A stretch of DNA of 64,000 nt from Sinosporangium siamense (GTDB lineage Bacteria > Actinomycetota > Actinomycetes > Streptosporangiales > Streptosporangiaceae), in assembly GCF_016863435.1 (NCBI RefSeq), contig NZ_BOOW01000009.1, positions 171,285-235,284 of the forward strand. Reading direction: 5' to 3'. Below the pieces are notes generated by a model. It saw only the letters and a program-made list of their open reading frames with translations. It was not told the origin of the DNA and did not search any database. The position numbers and the translations under genes were made by a program. This document shows, piece after piece, positions 8,859-17,981 of this stretch (position 1 is its first letter; each line of letters opens with the position of its first letter).

Positions 8859-9053
8859 GTGTCGATTCAGGCGTACCCTGTCTTCATGCTCGTGGTGCTC
8901 ATGGTCTTGCTCGCATGGGTCCACATCGGCCGGGCCACTCGTGCCGCCGATGCCCTCCACGTGAGGGGTCTCCCCAGGGAGGTCCGTCGCGCCGGAGGGT
9001 TCTGGGCGGCGGTCCCGTGCGCAAGTCCCCTTCCACACCGCGTGGTGCCATGA
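8859..9053 (+). CDS. Possible small membrane protein coupled to rnhB
   Basis: A 64-residue frame begins with GTG directly after the lepB stop. It has one hydrophobic segment near its start ([17 protein letters not shown]), and its TGA overlaps the rnhB ATG as ATGA (9050-9053). That overlap is typical of translational coupling. Against it, I see no good ribosome binding site and the C-terminal half is low in complexity. It is not a family I recognise. An internal ATG at 8886 would give a shorter product. Confidence 0.35.
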   Translation: MSIQAYPVFMLVVLMVLLAWVHIGRATRAADALHVRGLPREVRRAGGFWAAVPCASPLPHRVVP

Positions 9054-9736
9054 GCGTGACCTTCCGCCCCCGCCCCAGCGTCGTCAGGCGCGACGCGGGC
9101 CTCTACGGCTATGAGCGGGCCCTGGCCCGGCGAGGACTGGGCCCCATCGCCGGCGTGGACGAAGCAGGCCGGGGTGCGTGCGCCGGCCCCCTCGTGGTCG
9201 CCGCCGTGGTGCTGGGCCGCCCGATCGACGGCCTCGGCGACTCCAAACTGCTCACCGCCGCCACGCGGGAGCGCCTCTTCGACCGGATCACCGCGACCGC
9301 CAAGGACATCGGCGTCGTGGTCGTGCCCCCCGGCGAGATCGACGCCCGCGGCCTCCACAAGTGCAACGTCGAAGGCATGAGGCGAGCCGTGGCCAGGCTA
9401 TCCTGTGACCTTGGCTATGTGCTTACCGACGGGTTCCCGGTGCCCGGCATGCCGGCGCCCTCCCTGGCGGTCTGGAAGGGCGACCAGGTCGCGGCTTGCG
9501 TGGCGGCCGCCTCGATCGTGGCCAAGGTCACCAGGGACCGGATGATGTCCGACCTGGACCAGCGTTATCCCCAATACGGCTTTGCCGTACACAAGGGTTA
9601 TGTCACCCCCGGTCATCGCCGCGCACTCAGCGCCCACGGCCCCTGCCAGGACCACCGCTTCTCCTTCGTAACGGTGGCGCGAGCAGGGCGGGGCGGTGAG
9701 ATGGGTGAGAATGAAGTGGGGGCTGGTGTCGCCTGA
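9050..9736 (+). CDS. rnhB: Ribonuclease HII
   Basis: RNase HII cuts RNA in RNA-DNA hybrids and removes single misincorporated ribonucleotides. The signature [13 protein letters not shown] (residues 35-47) supplies the first catalytic Asp-Glu pair; GDSKLL and a downstream LTDG supply further active-site region residues, and KVTRDRMM lies in the conserved C-terminal part. The start is chosen as ATG 9050 because it overlaps the stop of the small upstream frame; GTG 9017 would add 11 residues, and a longer reading to 8915 is implausible. It lies between the signal peptidases and a DUF2469 gene, the standard actinobacterial order. Confidence 0.93.
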   Translation: MSVTFRPRPSVVRRDAGLYGYERALARRGLGPIAGVDEAGRGACAGPLVVAAVVLGRPIDGLGDSKLLTAATRERLFDRITATAKDIGVVVVPPGEIDARGLHKCNVEGMRRAVARLSCDLGYVLTDGFPVPGMPAPSLAVWKGDQVAACVAAASIVAKVTRDRMMSDLDQRYPQYGFAVHKGYVTPGHRRALSAHGPCQDHRFSFVTVARAGRGGEMGENEVGAGVA

Positions 9737-9775
9737 TTCGGGTGGCACTGAGCGAGGTGCGACAGGAGGATCCGC

Positions 9776-10099
9776 ATGAGCGCAGAGGATCTCGAAAAAT
9801 ACGAGACCGAGATGGAGCTGCAGCTCTACCGCGAATATCGCGATGTCGTCAGCCTGTTTACCTATGTCGTCGAGACTGAACGGCGCTTTTACCTGACCAA
9901 TTCCGTGGATCTCGACGTGCGTACGGCCGAGAACGGCGACGTGTTCTTCGACGTGAAGATGCACGATGCGTGGGTATGGGATATGTACCGCCCAGCCCGC
10001 TTCGTCAAGAACGTCCGCGTCGTCACGTTCAAGGACGTCAACGTGGAAGAACTCGCCAAGCCCGACCTGGAGATGCCTAAGGAAGGCTTCTCAGGCTGA
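9776..10099 (+). CDS. DUF2469 family protein
   Basis: This 107-residue acidic protein matches the DUF2469 family along its length (MSAEDLEKYETEMELQLYRE, then FTYVVETERRFYLTN, then DVFFDVKMHDAWVWDMYRPARF, then KDVNVEEL). The family is confined to actinobacteria and its biochemical role is unknown to me. It regularly lies between rnhB and yraN, as here. The ATG is preceded by ACAGGAGGA with good spacing, so the start is secure. Confidence 0.93.
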   Translation: MSAEDLEKYETEMELQLYREYRDVVSLFTYVVETERRFYLTNSVDLDVRTAENGDVFFDVKMHDAWVWDMYRPARFVKNVRVVTFKDVNVEELAKPDLEMPKEGFSG

Positions 10100-10626
10100 C
10101 CCTCGCCGGGCTGGCCCTGCACCGGTTCTGGCGAACGCACCTCCGCGTTCGCCTCGGTGTGCTTCAGCCATCCCTCGTGGCTATAGTCGGCTATCCGGCC
10201 TGGTTTTAGGACGATCTTCTCGGGGCCTGTTTGGTCTGTTTTGCCTCTCATGGCCGCCGGATTCGGTTTTGCGGTCGTCTATGGGCTGTAGGGGCCTGGC
10301 GTCGCAGGGCGTACTCGGCCGATCATGATGGCCTTCATCCACGCCGCCGCCCTCCTCCTCAACTGGCCGGCCTCCTTGGCTACCTCTGTCCTCCTCGTAA
10401 CTCTGGACAAACCGGTGACTCTGGTGGGTGGAACCTCCTGATCACCTAAGTCGCGATGTAGTGCGGACTTGTCATGAACCCACAGGTGGAGGCGCCTGGT
10501 TCAGGCGAGTTATCCACAGGAAACCCCTCCCAAATCGACCCCCGAAAAGGTTGTCCCCAGAATGCGGCTGGACGGCCCGGCGATCTCTGGTTTTAGGCCA
10601 AGCTCTGTGGCCGAGGGGGTGGTCCC
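10100..10626. other. Intergenic region before yraN
   Basis: There is no supported gene in these 527 bp. It contains one consensus DnaA box (10511-10519) and a close variant TTGTCCCCA about 30 nt further on (10551-10559). It is less GC rich than its surroundings. Confidence 0.4.
10511..10519 (+). promoter_or_regulatory. DnaA box (TTATCCACA)
   Basis: This is an exact match to the strict DnaA-box consensus TTATCCACA, about 108 bp upstream of yraN. A degenerate site TTGTCCCCA follows at 10551-10559. A single box can occur by chance, but it heads the yraN-comM-dprA unit. Confidence 0.45.
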
Positions 10627-11004
10627 ATGGTCGCCAAGCACGAGCTGGGACGCAGTGGAGAACAGATGGCCGTCGACTATCTGGTGGCCCGGGGCATGCA
10701 GATACTCGACCGCAACTGGCGGTGTCGTTACGGCGAGCTCGACGTGGTCGCGCGTGACCGCAGCGAGCTGGTCGTGATCGAGGTCAAGACAAGATCTGGG
10801 CGCAGACACGGCTCGGCCTTCGAGTCCGTGACGACCGACAAGCTGCGACGAATCCGGGCGCTGGCGGCCCGCTGGGCACAGGCACAACGGCTGGCGGCAG
10901 GTCCAGGAAACTGCATCGCCTTTAGCGCGATCCGCGTGGATGTCGTCGCCCTTGAACGCATCGGTGCCACTTACACCATTCGGCATGACCGGGGGGTGGC
11001 CTAA
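10627..11004 (+). CDS. yraN: YraN family endonuclease-like protein (UPF0102)
   Basis: This 125-residue protein has the Holliday-junction-resolvase-like nuclease fold signature of the YraN family: an N-terminal GRSGEQMAVDYLVARGMQIL, then RYGELDVVARD with the conserved Glu and Asp, then the EVKTRSG core (about 52-58). The exact substrate is not established for the family. It abuts comM with no gap (yraN TAA then ATG) and so forms one unit with comM and dprA, a conserved association linked to handling of incoming or branched DNA. Confidence 0.93.
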   Translation: MVAKHELGRSGEQMAVDYLVARGMQILDRNWRCRYGELDVVARDRSELVVIEVKTRSGRRHGSAFESVTTDKLRRIRALAARWAQAQRLAAGPGNCIAFSAIRVDVVALERIGATYTIRHDRGVA

Positions 11005-12540
11005 ATGGCAGTCGCGCGCACCCATTGCGTGGCGATCGTCGGAGTCGGCGGGCACACCGTCGAGGTCGAGGCCGACATCGGCAACGGACTGGCCGGCATG
11101 CACCTCATCGGCCTGCCCGACACCGCTCTCAGCGAAGCCCGCGACCGCGTCAGGTCGGCCTTGGTCAACAGCCGTTTCCCATGGCCCGACACCCGCATCA
11201 CCGTAAGCCTGTTCCCCGCGACCCTGCCCAAGCGGGGCAGCCAATTCGACCTCGCGGTAGCCGTGGCCATACTGGGCGCGGCCGGCGTCGTGCCCGTCGA
11301 CCGCGTGGCCGAGCACTACTTCCTCGGCGAGCTTGGCCTCGACGGCCGGCTGAGGCCCGTCCGCGGCCTGCTCCCGGCAGTGCTAGCGGCGGCCGAAGCC
11401 GGCTGCCCCACGGTCGTGGTGCCCGCGGCCAACGCGGCTGAGGCGTCCTTGGTGCCCGACATCACGATCGTCCCCATGAACGACCTGCGCTCCCTCGTGG
11501 ACTGGCTCCAGAAGGACGATCCCATTTCCGATATGCCGGTGGTGATCCGTCAACCAGGGGAGTCCAGCGACGGAGACACCACCGCGGACCTCTGCGAAGT
11601 GGTCGGTCAACCTATAGGACGTCGAGCCCTTGAAGTCTGCGCCGCCGGAGGCCACAACCTTTGGATGCTGGGCCCACCCGGCACCGGCAAGACCATGCTC
11701 GCCGAACGCATGCCCACACTGCTCCCACCCCTGGAGCGCGATCACGCCCTGGAGGTCACAGCCATCCACTCCGTCGCCGGAGTGCTTCCTCCCGACTGCC
11801 CTTTGCTCACCCGCGCGCCCTTCATCAGTCCCCACCACACCGCGACCGTGGCCTCCGTGGTCGGCGGAGGCACCGGCATGATCAGGCCAGGAGCCGTCTC
11901 CCTCGCCCACAGAGGAATCCTGTTCCTAGACGAGGCCCCCGAGTTCCCAAGAAGCGTCCTAGATTCCCTACGCCAACCCCTGGAGTCCGGCTTCGTCACA
12001 GTGTCGAGAGCCTCCGGCACCGTGACCTTCCCCGCCCGCTTCACCCTGATCCTCGCCGCCAACCCCTGCCCATGCACCCAGGCATCCGAACAGGGCGAGG
12101 CCTGCCGCTGCACCCCAACCGTCCGCCGCCGATACCTAGGCCGCCTATCCGGCCCCCTCCTAGACCGCATCGACGTCAAGATCACAGTAGCCCGCTCCTC
12201 CCGCAGCGAACTCCTGGCCGATCGAAGCTTCGTAGAGTCCAGCAAAACCGTGGCAGAACGCGTCCTCCTGGCCCGCAGGAGAAGTGCCCGCCGCCTAGCC
12301 TCCACCCCGTGGAGAACCAACGCCGAGATCCCCTCCAGCGCCCTCCACTCCGACTTCCGCCCCCCAGACGAAGCCATGAAGCCCCTAACCGCCTGCCTGG
12401 ACAACGGCTCCCTCAGCGCCCGAGGCCTAGACCGAGTAGTACGCGTCGCGTGGAGCATGAGCGACCTGTCCGGAAAGCGTTGCCCAGGCCCGGAGGAGAC
12501 CGCCGGCGCCCTTGCACTTTGGCTGGGGATGGACCTGTGA
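11005..12540 (+). CDS. comM: ComM/YifB-type Mg-chelatase-like AAA+ ATPase
   Basis: ComM is a hexameric AAA+ helicase that promotes branch migration during recombination of incoming DNA in competent species. The 511-residue protein has the N-terminal Lon-like fold (ADIGNGLAGMHLIGLPDTAL), Walker A GPPGTGKTM (223-231), Walker B LFLDEAPEF, the ANPCPCTQ and cysteine-containing sensor region near residue 352, and the C-terminal magnesium-chelatase-type domain (RVVRVAWSMSDLSG). From about 11.9 kb onward synonymous codons shift from the strict GC3 pattern of the upstream genes, and this continues into the dprA block. The start ATG directly follows the yraN stop. Confidence 0.95.
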   Translation: MAVARTHCVAIVGVGGHTVEVEADIGNGLAGMHLIGLPDTALSEARDRVRSALVNSRFPWPDTRITVSLFPATLPKRGSQFDLAVAVAILGAAGVVPVDRVAEHYFLGELGLDGRLRPVRGLLPAVLAAAEAGCPTVVVPAANAAEASLVPDITIVPMNDLRSLVDWLQKDDPISDMPVVIRQPGESSDGDTTADLCEVVGQPIGRRALEVCAAGGHNLWMLGPPGTGKTMLAERMPTLLPPLERDHALEVTAIHSVAGVLPPDCPLLTRAPFISPHHTATVASVVGGGTGMIRPGAVSLAHRGILFLDEAPEFPRSVLDSLRQPLESGFVTVSRASGTVTFPARFTLILAANPCPCTQASEQGEACRCTPTVRRRYLGRLSGPLLDRIDVKITVARSSRSELLADRSFVESSKTVAERVLLARRRSARRLASTPWRTNAEIPSSALHSDFRPPDEAMKPLTACLDNGSLSARGLDRVVRVAWSMSDLSGKRCPGPEETAGALALWLGMDL

Positions 12541-12604
12541 CCGCGATCGTGTGCCGGACCAAGCACCGGACGTGGCTGAAGCGGACCTCTGACCGGCCGA
12601 TTAC

Positions 12605-15532
12605 GTGCCGGTCTCTGGTGGATGGAGCGGATCAACGGTGACCTCGCCAATGCTTCGAGAAACAGCCCACGCCTTCGACGGTGTGGGCGGTCGGCCCAAC
12701 CAGGAGGAAGGGGAAGCCGCAGTCCATCACAGGGCAACCGCACGGACACTCCACCGCCTCGGCGACCTCACTTATGGCGAGCGGACACTACATGGCGATA
12801 GCCGAGAGAGAACACCATGCGTTCTGGTGTCCCACCAACACAAGGGACCAGACCACAGAAAGGTCGAGCCAGATGACTTTGCCATGGAGAAGGCCGCCCC
12901 TGTCACCGCGGAAAGCGGGCCAGCGAGAGGAGAGCACTACTGGGGTCATCCAGGCGATGAGGGCTGGTTCGAGATAGAGAAGGCTCCTCAGCTGGGGCTG
13001 GACGACCCATATGTCTGGGGGATTCATGGTGGAGAGAAGTCGGATGTGTCGGGGGTTGCTCATCGATGGGATTCGAGCGACGCATTCCCCTGGAGCACTC
13101 CCGGTGAAGAGGGGCAGCCAGGAGTGGAAGGTCTTGCTCCATCAGGTCCAGTGACTTCTTCCCCCGCGGGAGTTCCTGAAAGCGAAAGTCGAGTCGGACC
13201 AGAGAGCGCCCCTCAGGTGGGCTCAGGTGGCATGCAACACCAGAGCAATCACGGTGCAGAGAGCCAGCCGGAAGAAGTTCGTCATCTGGGTACGGGTAAA
13301 GATGAGTCTGTCCTAGTCATGGGCGCGGGTTTCGCCTCCCCGCCGGTCGATAGACCAGTGTCCGATTCGGCCGTAGGCCATGACCCCCTGCCGGCCTCAG
13401 ATCCATGCGTCGAGCCGGGAGGCTCAAGCGCCGACCGTGCCTCGCCTTCCAATACGGATCCCGTTTCCGGCGGCTTCTTGCCGACTTCCGATCCCAGGGC
13501 CGACTTCAAACCGATTGGTGCCTTGGGTACCGGTTGCACGTCGGGTGCTGATCCCGGGCAGGTGTCAGGTCCCGGTTTCACGACGGACTCTGGTGCGGAT
13601 GCTAGCTCTGTGCCCGTTTCGGTGTTGGGCTCTGGCTGTGCGGCGGATTCTCCTTGTCTGTCGGCGTTCGATCCAGACACTGGGGATTCCAGCTGTGCCT
13701 CGGGTTCGGGTTCACGTTCGGACTCTGGCTGTGCTCAGGTTTCTAGTTCGGAAACTGACGTGGGTGTCGCCTCAGGCGTTGGTTCCGCATCAGTCTCCGA
13801 ACTGAACCCTGGCCGTGACCGTGCCTCGGGTTCCGACTTTCGGCAACTCTCCGTTCAGGGCTCTAGCCGTCCCCAACCTTCACATCTGGGCCTTGCCTCG
13901 GGGAACATCGCGAATCTGGAGGATGCCTTGGCTATCCCGGACGTCGATTGCTCACATCCGGGCCTTGCTTTGGGGGAAGTCGCGGATGGTGGCGGCGATG
14001 GCCATGCCTGCCCAACCAGCACGTCCACTGCGAGCCCTCGTCCCCAATCGGCTCGCGGTGATGCTGGTGCCGTACCGAACTCCGATTCGGCTTTCGAGTG
14101 TGATCAGAGCCTTGACCACGTATCGGGATCTGATTCTGCATCGGGTTCTGAGCTTGAGCTCATACGGGGTTCTGAGCCTGAGATTGAGGCTGGGAGTGGG
14201 ATCGGTCCCGAAGTCGGCGGTCTGCAGTCGGCCGGCGATCAGTCCCGTGAGCTAGGGGATCGAACTGACAGGGCGGCTTCTGAAAGGAGCGCCGATCCCA
14301 TGCCTTCGGCTGCTCCTGGTGGAGGAAAGAGCAGTCACCGGCGGGAGGCGGTCGCTCGGGCCGCGCTCATGAGGATGTGTGAAGCGGGCGATCAGGTGAT
14401 GGGGCGACTGGTTGAAGCCCAAGGCGCGGTCGATGCCTTCGATCGCATTCGTCTGCATGAACTGCCGTCTGAGTTCGTCGATGAGGAGATGGCACGGGCG
14501 CGAAAGCAGAGACGTACGTTCGACGCGGCCAAGCTGATCAGTGCGTGGACGAATCGGCTCGACAGTGCTGACCCGCTCACGGATCTTCGGATAGGGGAGG
14601 AACAGGGAGGAAGGCTTGTCGTGCCTGGGGATGTCGAATGGCCGACACAGCTCGATGATCTTGAGACTGGCCAACCCTTGGGACTGTGGCTTCACGGTTC
14701 TGCGGATCTGCGATTCTCCTGTCTACGTTCGGTGGGGGTCGTAGGGGCGCGGGCAGCGACGCCCTACGGAACCCACGTCGCCACCGAGATCGCCGCCGGT
14801 CTGAGCAGTGCGGGGTGGGGAGTTGTCTCGGGTGGCGCATATGGGATCGACGGGGCAGCACATCGTGGGGCGCTGGCCGGAGCGACCCCGACGGTGGCTG
14901 TGCTCGCCTGCGGGGCTGACGTCTGCTACCCAAGCGGACACCAGGACCTGTTCGCAGCGATCCGAAAATCCGGCCTGATCGTGAGTGAATGCCCTCCAGG
15001 AGTTCGCCCGACGAGAGCACGTTTCCTAGTGCGCAACCGTCTGATCGCCGCCCTCTCACGAGGCACACTCGTTGTGGAGGCCGCCCTGCGCAGTGGAGCT
15101 CTCAACACCGCCGCACATGCGTTGGCACTCAAGCGCCACCTCGGTGCCGTGCCGGGTCCAATCACCTCTCTCAACTCAGCCGGCTGCCACCGACTGATTC
15201 GAGATGCGAAAGCCACATGTGTCACCTCATGCGAGGAGATGATCGACCTGGTAGGAGTGCTTGGCGAGGAGGCCGCAGTCGAACAGGGCGGCCCAGTGGT
15301 GCCCCATGACGTTCTGTCTCCCAACACGCGCCTGGTCTTGGACGCCGTCCCAGCCCGTAGGGGCGCAGGCCCGGCAACTATCGCCACTACCGCCGGAGTC
15401 GACCTACCTACCGCGCTGAGTTCTCTCGGCAGCCTGGCCGCTGCAGGATATGTCGAGCGCGTGCCACAGGGGTGGCGCCTACGCCACACCCGGAACACAC
15501 GGCATTCGCCAAGCTCGTCTGCGTCGGGTTGA
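12605..15532 (+). CDS. dprA: DprA DNA-processing protein with very long low-complexity N-terminal extension
   Basis: The last 400 or so residues are a normal DprA: helical N-terminal part (RREAVARAALMRMCEAGDQV), Rossmann core with SVGVVGARAATPYG, SGGAYGIDGAAHRGAL, RNRLIAALSRGTLVVEA and SGALNTAAHA, and a C-terminal winged helix ending at GYVERVPQGWRLR. DprA binds single-stranded DNA and loads RecA. The same frame is open for a further 565 codons upstream and encodes Ser/Gly/Asp/Pro-rich sequence with repeats such as GSGS, SDSG and SGADP. That part has first-position G bias, which supports translation, but no recognisable domain. An ATG at 14300 has the strong site AAAGGAG 10 nt upstream and would give a standard 410-residue DprA. 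The true start is therefore open: 14300 (conventional) or near 12605 (GTG, no clear ribosome binding site). Confidence 0.8.
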   Translation: MPVSGGWSGSTVTSPMLRETAHAFDGVGGRPNQEEGEAAVHHRATARTLHRLGDLTYGERTLHGDSRERTPCVLVSHQHKGPDHRKVEPDDFAMEKAAPVTAESGPARGEHYWGHPGDEGWFEIEKAPQLGLDDPYVWGIHGGEKSDVSGVAHRWDSSDAFPWSTPGEEGQPGVEGLAPSGPVTSSPAGVPESESRVGPESAPQVGSGGMQHQSNHGAESQPEEVRHLGTGKDESVLVMGAGFASPPVDRPVSDSAVGHDPLPASDPCVEPGGSSADRASPSNTDPVSGGFLPTSDPRADFKPIGALGTGCTSGADPGQVSGPGFTTDSGADASSVPVSVLGSGCAADSPCLSAFDPDTGDSSCASGSGSRSDSGCAQVSSSETDVGVASGVGSASVSELNPGRDRASGSDFRQLSVQGSSRPQPSHLGLASGNIANLEDALAIPDVDCSHPGLALGEVADGGGDGHACPTSTSTASPRPQSARGDAGAVPNSDSAFECDQSLDHVSGSDSASGSELELIRGSEPEIEAGSGIGPEVGGLQSAGDQSRELGDRTDRAASERSADPMPSAAPGGGKSSHRREAVARAALMRMCEAGDQVMGRLVEAQGAVDAFDRIRLHELPSEFVDEEMARARKQRRTFDAAKLISAWTNRLDSADPLTDLRIGEEQGGRLVVPGDVEWPTQLDDLETGQPLGLWLHGSADLRFSCLRSVGVVGARAATPYGTHVATEIAAGLSSAGWGVVSGGAYGIDGAAHRGALAGATPTVAVLACGADVCYPSGHQDLFAAIRKSGLIVSECPPGVRPTRARFLVRNRLIAALSRGTLVVEAALRSGALNTAAHALALKRHLGAVPGPITSLNSAGCHRLIRDAKATCVTSCEEMIDLVGVLGEEAAVEQGGPVVPHDVLSPNTRLVLDAVPARRGAGPATIATTAGVDLPTALSSLGSLAAAGYVERVPQGWRLRHTRNTRHSPSSSASG
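14283..14302 (+). promoter_or_regulatory. Internal ribosome binding site and likely standard dprA start
   Basis: AAAGGAG (14283-14289) stands 10 nt before an in-frame ATG (14300) that begins MPSAAPGGGKSSHRREAV, just ahead of the conserved DprA domain. It is the best ribosome binding site in the whole 2.9-kb frame. Confidence 0.65.
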
Positions 15533-16261
15533 GTGGTGGTTGCGTGGGTCTGGCTCTGCGCACTTCCTGGGGCGCCTGGTTTGCGCTGGTTACTCCGCCG
15601 TGATGGTAGTTGTGATCAATCTGTCTACCAGGGGCTTTTCTCTGCTCGGGGATTTGCGGGCTTGCTCTGTTCGGTTATCTGTTGGCCTTGGGGAAAGTGC
15701 TCGCGGGGGAAATAGTGGCTTGTTGTTCTGGGGATTGACTTATATGGCTAGTTTCATTGGGTTGTTGTGGAATTACGCAATCTAAACGTGGGGTATATGT
15801 CTGGAGGCTTGTACGTGGGGGTGGGGGGCGATATGGCACATTGTCGATCTTGTTGGCTTGCTGGTGGGTATGTGTTCGTTGGTGTTGGGGTGTTGGGGTG
15901 TTGGGTTTGGGTAAGGCGGCCCTGAATCTAGTGGGACCTGTATTTCTGGTCGTGTATCGGTGACGCTTGGCTGCACCTGGGGGGTTACGGAGAGGGCGCT
16001 GTCCTTGACGGAACGCCGTGGTGGGTGGTGGTTTGGGGTGGGTTGGGGTTCCTGCTGGGCTTGTCGGTCGTGGAGGCTGGGGGTGGCGGGTTCCGGTGGG
16101 ATGTCGAGGGTTTTCTCGTATATTGCCGTGTATTGCGTGGAAAAACGCCGAAAGTTGGAGAGGGGCGTTAGGTCTGTTTGAGTAGCATGGCGATCATCGC
16201 AACCACCGGTGTGAGGTGCTTGTGAGAGTGTGCTAGTCGAACAGAGTCGCGTGGAGGGAAA
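15533..16261. other. G+T-rich non-coding stretch between dprA and xerC
   Basis: No gene is supported in 729 bp. The plus strand is strongly enriched in G and T with few C and A (for example GGTGTTGGGGTGTTGGGG near 15880-15900), unlike the balanced GC-rich DNA around it. Short frames here have no coding bias. GGAGGG just before 16262 serves the recombinase gene. Confidence 0.5.
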
Positions 16262-17221
16262 ATGGCTGCTGAGGGGAGGTTTAGGGGCGGGACTCAAATG
16301 GATGGGAGTAGTGAGTCTCCGGGATTCGAGCAGGTCGCGGGGGAGTTTCGGCGACACCTAGAGCTCGAGCGGAATCTCTCGTTTAACACCATTCGGGGCT
16401 ATATGTCGGATCTAGCGGGATTTGTGGCCCACATTCGTTCCGAGGGTGAGGTGACGCTCCCCTCTATCGACGTTCACGTGATGCGTGAGTGGCTGGCCCT
16501 GCAGCACGATGCCGGCAGGTCGCGTGCGACCCTTGCGCGGCGGACCGCATTCCTGCGCACCTTCACCGCTTTTGCTCACCGCCGCGGCTGGCTGCGTCGG
16601 GATCCTGGGCTTCTCCTCGGTACGGCGAAGGCCACCAGGGCGTTGCCCGAAGTCCTCAACCGGTACGAGGCGAAGGCTGTGCTCGATCGTGGGCTTGTCG
16701 GGGTCGCCAAGGACGTGAAGGCGCTCAGGGATCAGGCGATCATGGAAGTGCTTTATGCCACCGGGCTGCGAGTTGGGGAGCTCTGCGGGCTTGATGTGGA
16801 TGACGTCGATCGCGAGCGGTATGTCGTGCGCGTGGTTGGCAAGGGAGGTAAGGAGCGTTCCGTTCCCTTTGGTCGGCCGGCTCTTCGAGCTCTCGACGCG
16901 TGGACTGTGCGGGGGCGTGCACTCTGGGTGCGAGATTGCAGCGGGCCTGCCTTGTTGCTGGGCGTGCGAGGTGGGCGGATAGATCCCACGGCGGTGCGCC
17001 GGGTCGTTCATGCACGGCTGGGGCAGGTCGACGGTGTGCCTGACATGGGGCCGCATGGACTTCGTCACTCGGCTGCCACCCACCTTCTGGAGGGGGGAGC
17101 GGATCTGCGCAGTGTTCAGGAGTTGCTTGGGCACACTTCGCTCAACACCACACAGATCTACACGCACATCTCGATTGACCGCCTACACGCCGCCTACCGT
17201 CAGGCTCATCCACGAGCCTAG
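16262..17221 (+). CDS. xerC: XerC-type tyrosine recombinase
   Basis: This 319-residue site-specific recombinase has a SAM-like N-terminal core-binding domain (about 22-110) and a catalytic domain with all expected residues: Arg170 (ATGLRVGEL), Lys194 (GKGGKER), His265 and Arg268 (HGLRH), His291 (LGHTSLNTTQIYTH) and nucleophile Tyr300. The position between dprA and rpsB and the full length favour the chromosomal dimer-resolution recombinase rather than a mobile-element integrase. The start is uncertain: ATG 16262 has GGAGGG only 3 nt away, and ATG 16298 lacks a good site. Codon use is less GC3-biased than the ribosomal genes nearby. Confidence 0.9.
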   Translation: MAAEGRFRGGTQMDGSSESPGFEQVAGEFRRHLELERNLSFNTIRGYMSDLAGFVAHIRSEGEVTLPSIDVHVMREWLALQHDAGRSRATLARRTAFLRTFTAFAHRRGWLRRDPGLLLGTAKATRALPEVLNRYEAKAVLDRGLVGVAKDVKALRDQAIMEVLYATGLRVGELCGLDVDDVDRERYVVRVVGKGGKERSVPFGRPALRALDAWTVRGRALWVRDCSGPALLLGVRGGRIDPTAVRRVVHARLGQVDGVPDMGPHGLRHSAATHLLEGGADLRSVQELLGHTSLNTTQIYTHISIDRLHAAYRQAHPRA

Positions 17222-17581
17222 GGCGCCGTCCAATCTCCCCTATTTCCGAGTGCCCTTTCCACCTCCAGGTAGGTGGCCCCATTCCTATGTGCGCAGTCCC
17301 ATCCGTCCAGCTGACGGCTCCCGGGTCCAGGCGAGGCTGGTTCGGCATATCTTCCTGAGGGCGGCCAGGCCTTCGTGTTGCGCGGGGCGTCGTGCTTGTA
17401 GGAAACGACGTCGTCGGCTACGTGCACCATCAGGCCGTCGAGGTCCTCGGCCGGGGTTCACGAACATGGTTTCTCGCCTCCGCTCTCTGCCGTGCGGCTG
17501 CTCTCAGCGCTTCTGTCTAACGGCGCGTCGTCAGGCGTGGGGTGGCCCAGGTTGGGGGAAGGCGACCGGGGCCGGCGGAGA

Positions 17582-17821
17582 TTGAGGCTGCTCCTCTGGG
17601 AGCTGTTGGCATGCGTTGCTTCTGGTCTGGTGTCGGGATCAGCCGGCCCACATGGCTCCGCCGCAATTGGGTGGCGGGGCGGGGTGGGGGTGTTTGGCGC
17701 TGGCTTCTGTTTTCACGTGGTGTCGGCTTGTGGCGTGTTGTGTGTCTCAGCGGAGACGGCGTCGTGGGGAAACGTTCTTTGGAGGCGGTGAGTTTGAGGC
17801 TGCTCCTCTGAGAGCTGCTGG
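17582..17821. repeat. Direct repeat pair (28 bp)
   Basis: Copies at 17582-17609 and 17794-17821 share TTGAGGCTGCTCCTCTG exactly, followed by a near-identical 11 bases. They are 212 bp apart in non-coding DNA. Confidence 0.7.
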
Positions 17822-17898
17822 TGGTGTCTTGGTTCCTCAGAACGCGTCTGATCAGGCTTCGATTGACCTCAGTCGAGGCTCTGGTGTCCATTTCGGGG

Positions 17899-17981
17899 TT
17901 GAATAGACGGGGTGGGGGTTGAATGGATGAGGTGGGGGCTTGAATGGATGGGGTGGGGGCTTGAGTAGACGGGGTGGGCCC
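17899..17981. repeat. Four tandem repeats of about 21 bp
   Basis: Units begin at 17899, 17919, 17940 and 17961, with consensus TTGAATGGATGGGGTGGGGG plus C. They vary at few positions. They lie just past the 3' end of the M23 peptidase gene (minus strand). Confidence 0.85.

Noticed and set aside
8915..9049. Longer N terminus for rnhB
   Set aside because: The added residues are Arg/Gly/Pro-rich and unlike the family; the ATG at 9050 overlaps the upstream stop.
11661..12641. A 326-residue plus-strand frame inside comM
   Set aside because: Pro/Arg-rich out-of-frame reading of comM, which is well supported.
13282..13680. A 132-residue minus-strand frame inside the dprA extension
   Set aside because: It is open because the region is a low-complexity repeat; the plus frame is longer and in phase with dprA.
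16262..17221. Integrase of a mobile element
   Set aside because: The recombinase sits between dprA and rpsB in conserved order, and there is no tRNA, attachment-site duplication or other mobile gene. It is better read as chromosomal xerC.
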